Source: Sophora flavescens
Lineage: Eukaryota > Streptophyta > Magnoliopsida > Fabales > Fabaceae
Direction: 5' to 3'
Length of the DNA stretch: 64,000 nt
NCBI GenBank assembly: GCA_030762895.1
Contig: CM061064.1
Location: 244,191,909-244,255,908, forward strand
Shown: positions 57,936 through 64,000 of the stretch, one piece after another
Layout: the number at the start of each line of letters is the position of its first letter
Numbering within the stretch: the first letter of the stretch is position 1
Program-made: the position numbers and the translations under genes
The notes under the pieces: model-generated
Told to the model about the DNA's origin: nothing
Seen by the model: the letters and a program-made list of their open reading frames with translations, nothing else
Database searches by the model: none

Positions 57936-58941
57936 ACCCTATTTTAAACACAAACCCTAATTCAAACCCTAAACCCTAATTTGGACCCTAAATTTGACCC
58001 AGAACCCTAATTTTAACCAAAACCCTAATTCTAACCCTAATTGAAACCCTAAACCCTAATTTTGAACCGAAACCCTAATTTTAACCAAAGCCCTAATTCT
58101 AACCCTAATTCAAACCCTAAACCCTAATTTGGACCCTAAATTTGACCCAGTACCTTAATTTTGACCCGAAAACCTAATTTTACCCAAAACCTAATTTTAA
58201 CCCTAATTCAAACCCTAAACCCTAATTTTGACCCAAAACCCTATTTTTGATCCTAAACCCTAATTTTAACCCAAAACCCTAATTTTAACCCAAAGCACTA
58301 ATTTTGACCCAAAACCCTAATTCAAACCCTAAACCCTAATTTTGATACTAAATCCTAATTGTAACCCAAAGCCCTTGTTTTGACGAAAAACCCTAATTCT
58401 ACCCAAAAACCTAATTCTAACCCTAATTCAAACCCTAAACCATAATGTTGACCCAGAATCCTAATTTTGAGCCGAAACCCTAAAATTTAACCAAAAACCC
58501 TAATTCTAACTTCATTTTTAACCCAAAACCTTATTTATAACACAAAGCCCTAATTCAAACCCTAATTTTGAAACTAAACCCAAAAATTTGATCCAGAACC
58601 CTAATTTTGATTCCAAACCTTTGATTTAACCCAAAACCCAAATTCAAACCTTAAACCCTAATTTTGCCCCAAAACCCTAATTTGGACCCAGAACCTTAAT
58701 TTTGACCAGAAACCCTAATTTTAACACAATTTTTTTAACCAAAACCCTAATTTTGACCCAAAACCCTAATTTAACACCAAATCCCTAATTTTGAGTCAGA
58801 ACCCTCTTTTAAACTCAAAACCCTAATTCAAACCTTAAACCTTAATTTTGATCCGAAACCCTAAATTTGTCCCAGAACCCTTAGTTTTCCCAACACCCTA
58901 ATTTTAACTCAAAACACTAATTTTAACCCAAAACCCTAATT

Positions 58942-59030
58942 GACGGTTTGAATTGAGGACGGTGAATTCCCTGGGAGCGCTCTGCTAAGGTTTGCATGCA
59001 TGAAGGCTTAGGGTTGGTGTTTCTTGAGTC
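58942..59030 (+). promoter_or_regulatory. 5' untranslated leader of the LINE
   Basis: Starts GACGGTTTGAATTGAGGACG and ends at the ATG of ORF1. Plant L1 leaders carry the internal promoter; no specific promoter motif is identified here. Confidence 0.55.
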
Positions 59031-60772
59031 ATGGATGCGCCTCCTTGGCAACTTCTTTTCCCAGAATCCATTGCACATGGGCCTTCGTTGCCTTCCTCCT
59101 CTCCTCCCCCTCTTACGGTTCAGCCCCTCCCTTCTGGTCCGCCCCTTGTTCCCTGTGCTGATCAGCCGCAAGTCAATCAAAAAAAGTCCTTTGCACAGGC
59201 TCTTAAGAATGTGTGTGACTTCTCCTTGAGTCAACTTCCGGTCCCTTGCCTAAAGGGAGACGATCTACTGATTGAAATTCCAGAGGATGAATATTTGGCT
59301 GGTCTGGAAGCGTCTAAAAACAATCTCCATGGCAGAATTCTTCTGGCAAAAGGTGAAAAACCTCTTAAGATTGATGCCTTGAGAGCCAAGCTTTCGTTGT
59401 TGTGGAACCCTATTGCTCTTTGGAAACTGACACCTATTGGCAGAGGCTTCTTCGAGTTTTCCTTTGCATCTTTTGAGGATATGCGTAGGGTGTTGGCAGC
59501 GGGTTCTTGGAGTCTGGATCCGGGGGTTCTGAGACTCTTCCCTTGGACACCAGATTTCAATCCCTCTCTTGTTAAGCAAACCAACGCTCAATGCTGGATC
59601 AGAATCTTCAACCTCCCTCTTGAGTATTGGAGACCTAAAATTCTTTACTCTATTGCAAGGGGTGTGGGAACTCCATTGTCTTTAGATGATGCTACTAAGA
59701 ACAGATCTTTAGGCCATTATGCTAGGATCTTGGTGGATATTGACCTTGCTGGGAAGATTAGAGACCAAATTATGGTAGTTAGGAAAGGTTTTGCCTTTCA
59801 TGTGAAAGTGGAATTTGAATTCCTTCCATCTTTTTGTGCTTCATGCAAACTCATTGGCCACTCTTTGTCCAACTGTAAAAGAAGCCTCTCCAAGCAATCC
59901 ACTGGTGCTGTAATGGATCTTCCTAAAACTAATAGAAAAGTAGTTGCTAAATACGTGGGAAAAAAAAAAGGGACGCCAAGTTGGGTAACTTAGTTTCGAA
60001 GAAGGCTCCAAGCTTTGCTGATAAAGGAAAGGCTGTGGTTTCTGATGGTTTAGATCCCTACTCGAGATGTACAAATATGGGTGCTGGTCCGAGTGGTGCA
60101 ATGGTTTTGGCCCAGGATCCCCCACCTCCTTCACTGAATGTCTCCCAGCATGTTGACTTGGATCATATTCGAGTTGAAAAGGAATCTGTTTTGAATGATC
60201 GGGAGGATAATTTTCTACCTTCAAATGTGCCTCATGTGATAGAGGAGCTCCCTGGTAGACTGGTCTATTCTGCCCCAGTTCATGGTATTTCGAACATCCC
60301 TCAGGTTTCTGCAGTTCAAGGAACCTTTGATGTTGATCCTTCTTTAGAGCTGGCTCCTAGTCCTCCCCATAGTGCAAGCGCTAGGGAAGGTCTACTAGGT
60401 TTGCCCCTTCAGCAAAATTTAGATGGTCTCGCTGAAGTTAACCAATCTTCTCCTGCAGATTGGATCTCCAATCCAAATGTAGCACGTGATATGAGTACCC
60501 TAAGGAGGTTTTGGGCTGATGATACTGATGAGGAAATTGAGGTTGATTCTCCACCTCAAGCCAATCTGCATGAAGTGCATAAGGATGCTAGTGTTGATGC
60601 TTTGGCGGCTCTAGTTCAGGCTTTGTCAAGGTCCTTTCCAAATCGCAGAAGAAGAAACTCAAGAGAGCAAACAATCAGAAGACCAGAAAACAGAAGCCGT
60701 CTGTGGTTGGAGCCCATACAAGGGCTGGTCCCAGGAATTTTGCCTAATGAAAGTAATCTTCTGGAATGCTAG
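59031..60772 (+). pseudogene. LINE ORF1 (DUF4283 and zinc-knuckle protein), frameshifted
   Basis: ORF1 proteins bind the element RNA and form the transposition particle. The first part, 59031-59993, encodes 320 residues. A Pro-rich start (MDAPPWQLLFPESI) is followed by the DUF4283 domain at about residues 75-205 (LIEIPEDEYLAGL, IALWKLTPIGRGFFEF, MRRVLAAGSWSL, LRLFPWTPDFNP). A zinc knuckle C-x2-C-x4-H-x4-C follows, with Cys269, Cys272, His277 and Cys282. The frame shifts at a run of ten A (59960-59969) and stops at 59991-59993. The other frame has no ATG at its start and continues (RDAKLGNLVSKKAPS) to 60772 with an acidic, Ser/Pro-rich tail and a basic stretch (NRRRRNSREQTIRR), so the two belong to one protein of about 580 residues. 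The homopolymer makes a base-calling error a real alternative to a mutation. Confidence 0.88.
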
Positions 60773-63700
60773 AGGGGTTGCCAACCCTGAGACTAGACTG
60801 GCCCTTCAAAGGTTAATTACTGTCAATAACCCTGACTTTTTGTTTATTGCTGAACCTTGGATTCTCTCGGATCATTTTCCTACTCGGTTTTGGCAAAGGT
60901 TAAACCTGAAACTGTTTGCTGTCAACTGTAGGGGTAACTTGAAACCGAATCTTTGGTGCATTTGTAAATTGGCTTTATTTCCTAACATTATTGCAGCTTC
61001 CTCTCAGCATGTTTCTTTCTCCATAATTTTGGACAACCAGACATTATATTTCTCAGCAATTTATGCCTCCACTAATTACTCCAGTAGAAGGCAGCTTTGG
61101 AGTGAATTGGAAAGTTTGCAACAGTCTCATGCTGGAGCATGGTGCTGCATTGGTGACTTTAATGCTATTCTAGGATCTCATGAACATAGAGGACGTGGGG
61201 TCCCCAACATGATCTCTTGTAATGATTTTAAAAGATGGTCTGATAATTGTAATTTAATCCATCTACAAACCAAAGGTGCCCTTTTCACTTGCGGTAATGG
61301 CAGAAGTGGTGCGGCTAGGTCTGAAAGAAGGCTTGATAGAGCCTGCTACAACGATGCTTGGCTAGCACACTGGTCTAATATTTCATGCTGCACTTTAGTC
61401 AGAAATCACTCAGACCATTATCCTATTTTGCTGTCTCTTGATAAGCATGAGGGACCTCATCCTTCCTCCTTTAAATTCATGAAGATCTGGACCGAGCATG
61501 AGGACTGTTTTAATGTCATTTCTAATGCTTGGAACATTGGTATTCTTGGCTGTCCTATGTACATTCTTAGCCAGAGATTGAAGCACTTGAAAGGTATTCT
61601 GATCTGCTGGAATAAGGAGCATTTTGGGGATGTTAATGTCAAAGTAAAACTGGCAGAAGCAGATTTGGCTGCCATTCAGAACCAAATAGCCATCTCTGGT
61701 TACTCTGATGAATTATCTCTTAAAGAGAAAGCTGCTGAAGGTAATTTGAATCAGGCTTTGCATCTGCAGAATATGTTTTGGCAGGAAAAATCTCGTGTTA
61801 GCTGGCATATTGAGGGGGACAGAAACACCTCTTTTTTCCACAAAGTTACTAAAATTAGACAGTCTTCAAAAAGTATGGCCATGCTGCGAAAGGATGGTGT
61901 TATTTTGGACAAGCCTGAGGACATAGAATCTCATGTGCTGGACTTTTACTCAACTCTCTTCTCCTTTGAGAACTTCTGCCAGGATAATGGCCTTATTGAA
62001 CAGGTAATCCCTCATTGTGTTGATAGAGCTGATAATCTGATGTTAACTAATCTTCCTTCCATTGAGGAAATTAGGAATGCTGTGTTCTCAATGAATGCCA
62101 GTGGTGCTCCTGGTCCAGATGGCTTCAGTGGTCTCTTCTTCCAAACTTACTGGGAGATTGTTGGTCATGATGTTTGCAATGCTGTCTTGCAGTTCTTTAA
62201 GCAGGGATGGCTTCTCCCTAATTTCAACTCCAACTTGGTGGTGTTGGTCCCCAAGTTTCTGGAAGCTGACTCCATTGATAAGTACAGACCCATTGCTTTG
62301 GCCAACTTTAAGTTCAAAATAATCACAAAGATCTTAGCTGACAGATTGACCATCATTGCCTCTAAAATTGTTTCCAGCCAGCAGCGGGGCTTTATCAAAG
62401 GCAGGCAACTTTCAGAATGTATCAATGTCGCTTCTGAAGCTATCAACCTGTTGGACAAGAGGTCTTTTGGGGGTAATATAGCTCTCAAGATTGATATTAG
62501 GAAGGCTTTTGACACTCTTGATTGGAATTTTCTTCTCAAAGGGCTGCACCAATTTGGTTTTGACCCTATCTTCTGTAACTGGGTGAAAGTAGTGCTCCAT
62601 TCGGCAAAATTGTCTATTTGTGTCAATGGTAAAGCAGTTGGTTTTTTCTCCTGCAAGAGAGGAGTGAGACAAGGTGACCCTCTATCACCTCTTCTTTTCT
62701 GCATTGCTGAGGAGGTTCTTAGCAGAGGTATCTCTAAGCTTGTTCAAGATAATAATCTGCTCCCTATAGCTGGTCCAAGGGGTTCCAATGTCCCTAGTCA
62801 TGTTCTTTATGCAGATGATATCCTTATTCTCTGCAGAGGCACAAAGAAGAATTTAGATAACTTGATGTCTTTGTTCTCCCATTATGCTCAAGCTTCTGGT
62901 CAGGTTATCAGCAGGGAAAAATCAACCTATTATCTTTGGCTCTTCAAGGTCATCTAGGATGGCTGTCTTGTTTAACAATTGGGGGTTTAAAGCTGGGCAT
63001 CTTCCTTTTGTTTACTTAGGTGTTCCCATTTTCAAAGGGAAACCTAAGAAAGCCTACTTCATGCCTTTGGTGGACAGGATTAAAACAAAGCTCTCATCCT
63101 GGAAAGGTAGTATGCTCTCTATCATGGGTCGTGTTGAATTGGTAAAATCTGTTGTCCAAAGCTCTTTGATTTACTCTTTCCAGGTATACTGCTGGCCCCT
63201 TGCCCTCCTCAAGCTTCTAGATCAGTTCATAAGAAACTTTATTTGGGCTGGTAACATTGAGTCTAGGAAGATTTGCACGGTTGCTTGGAAAAAGGTTTGC
63301 TGTCCCATTGCTGAAGGTGGTCTTGGACTGAGGTCTTTTAGATCTATTAATGAAGCCTTCATGCTTAAGAGGTGTTGGGAACTGATTTCCTCAGACTTGG
63401 ATTGGTCCAACCTTCTAAGGTCTAGAGTGCTCAAGCACGCATCCTTCATTAACTACATCATTTCCTCCTCAATTTGGTCTGGTTTAAAAGGATTCCTCTC
63501 CACTGTTCTTGAAAATGTCTCTTGGCTTTTAGGGGATGGAAGAAGCATTAACTTCTGGTGTGATTCTTGGCTAAACAATCCAATTGTTGACATGATGAAT
63601 ATTCCTGCCTTCCTGCATAAGTCCCTTTCTGCCTCAGTTAGTGATTTCATCAGGGATGGAAAATGGTGTATCCCCCAAAGCTTGCTCTCAGGTTTCCTGC

Positions 63701-64000
63701 TGTTATAGCTGAAATTGGTAAAGTGGTTATTCCTTGTTCTGAGTCTCCTGATCTTAAAGTTTGGAAGCACTCTGACTCTGGTTGCCTTTCTGCAAGGGAA
63801 GCTTATAGTTTTTTAAATCCGGGAGGGTCTTCTTGCCCCTGGGGGAAGTTGATCTTGTCAAAGGCATTTCCCCCTTCAAAATCCTTTCTACTCTGGAGGT
63901 TGCTCCACAACAAAGTTCCAACGGATGATCATCTTTGGTCTAGAGGATGCATTGTAGTCTCCATGTGTTCCCTTTGTGGCTGCAGTTATGAGACTTCGGA
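60747..64000 (+). pseudogene. LINE ORF2: endonuclease and reverse transcriptase, frameshifted, runs off window
   Basis: The ATG at 60747 opens MKVIFWNARG. The endonuclease spans residues 1 to about 230, with Asn7, Glu36 (AEPW), Tyr106 (YAST), Asp137/Asn139 (GDFNA) and Ser222-Asp223-His224 (SDHYP) all present, the full catalytic set that nicks target DNA. Reverse transcriptase follows from about residue 490: KYRPIALAN, QQRGFIKGRQL, KIDIRKAFD (Asp583), RQGDPLSPLLF and YADD (688-691). At about 62930-62940 the frame shifts: it stops at 62955-62957, while the continuation (FGSSRSSRMAV, then GHLPFVYLGVPIFKGK) is in another frame up to 63708. A further shift in a C run at about 63673-63677 moves the frame again. 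From about 63690 the zf-RVT domain reads FLLWRLLHNKVPTDDHLWSR with Cys residues near 63965-63985. The active sites are intact; only the frame is broken. Confidence 0.93.

Larger units (their letters stand above)
40522..58941 (-). repeat. Telomere-like satellite array with spacers, C-rich strand forward
   Basis: Units of the form AACCCTAATTTTGACCCAAA run the full length, so the G-rich strand is the minus strand here. Unlike the left array, each higher-order unit carries one spacer of about 220-275 bp without telomere-like words. Spacers begin (CCTAGGTGTG or variants) at 41321, 42828, 44336, 45849, 47309, 48749, 49996, 51434, 52680, 53711, 54978, 56295 and 57700. Unit lengths are therefore 1507, 1508, 1513, 1460, 1440, 1247, 1438, 1246, 1031, 1267, 1317 and 1405 bp; differences come from missing or extra blocks of small units. 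Frames of 60-100 codons at the spacers are repeated by-products of the satellite, not genes. The array is cut at 58941 by a LINE. Confidence 0.95.
58942..64000 (+). mobile_element. L1-type LINE inserted in the satellite, 5' complete, 3' cut by window
   Basis: The satellite stops in mid-unit at AACCCTAATT (58941) where other copies continue CAAATCTTATTTTTGAC. Unrelated GC-richer sequence begins at 58942. A leader of about 90 bp precedes ORF1 (59031), and ORF2 overlaps the ORF1 end by 26 bp at 60747. Domain order is DUF4283, CCHC knuckle, apurinic-type endonuclease, reverse transcriptase, zf-RVT. This is the layout of plant L1 elements, which move by target-primed reverse transcription. The poly(A) end and target duplication lie beyond 64000. 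Three apparent frameshifts mean that this copy is either dead or contains sequence errors. Confidence 0.93.

Noticed and set aside
16661..58941. CRISPR array interpretation of repeat-spacer pattern
   Set aside because: Units and spacers are far too long, spacers are identical in kind, not unique, and the setting is a plant nuclear genome.
59231..63770. Minus-strand frames opposite the LINE (59231-59591, 62165-62704, 63453-63770 and others)
   Set aside because: Shadows of ORF1 and ORF2 codon structure with no independent domain evidence.

Overview
This window comes from a plant nuclear genome, most likely a eudicot. A legume is my guess from the look of the repeats and is unproven. It is AT-rich, shows plant-type TTTAGGG-related repeats, and carries Ty1/copia, Mutator-like, Helitron-like and L1-type LINE elements. 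No intact host gene is visible; the recognisable coding sequence is transposon genes or broken gene fragments.

Layout. (1) 1-16160 is a graveyard of nested mobile elements and gene debris. It holds three fragments of a GDSL esterase/lipase gene (790-1381 +, 1626-1755 -, 7793-7905 +). A deleted Ty1/copia element (1917-6039, minus strand) has a 5-bp target duplication and a piece of a Tubby-like F-box gene where its 5' coding region should be. A Helitron-like element lies at 8239-9501. A Mutator-type element (9634-10979) has a 9-bp target duplication and contains a fold-back MITE and a possible SINE. A second decayed copia element occupies 11566-14035. A non-coding stretch resembling a long Ty3/gypsy LTR runs up to the first assembly gap.

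(2) 16161-16660 and 40022-40521 are gaps of exactly 500 N, the usual sign of unknown gap size. Between them (16661-40021) lies an uninterrupted satellite of degenerate telomere-like units of about 19-20 bp, G-rich strand forward. The units form higher-order repeats (HORs) of about 1.55 kb (left) and about 1.85 kb (right).

(3) 40522-58941 is a related array in the opposite orientation. Its HORs are 1.0-1.5 kb, and each contains one spacer of about 220-275 bp that is not telomere-like.

(4) 58942-64000 is an L1-type LINE inserted into that array. It has ORF1 (DUF4283 plus zinc knuckle) and ORF2 (endonuclease, reverse transcriptase, zf-RVT), broken by three apparent frameshifts, and it runs off the window edge.

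The genes do not form a pathway. The most notable points are the two-level organisation of the telomere-like satellite, its orientation flip across a gap, and the gene fragment captured inside a copia element. All similarity statements are by-eye recognition; no alignments or searches were run.
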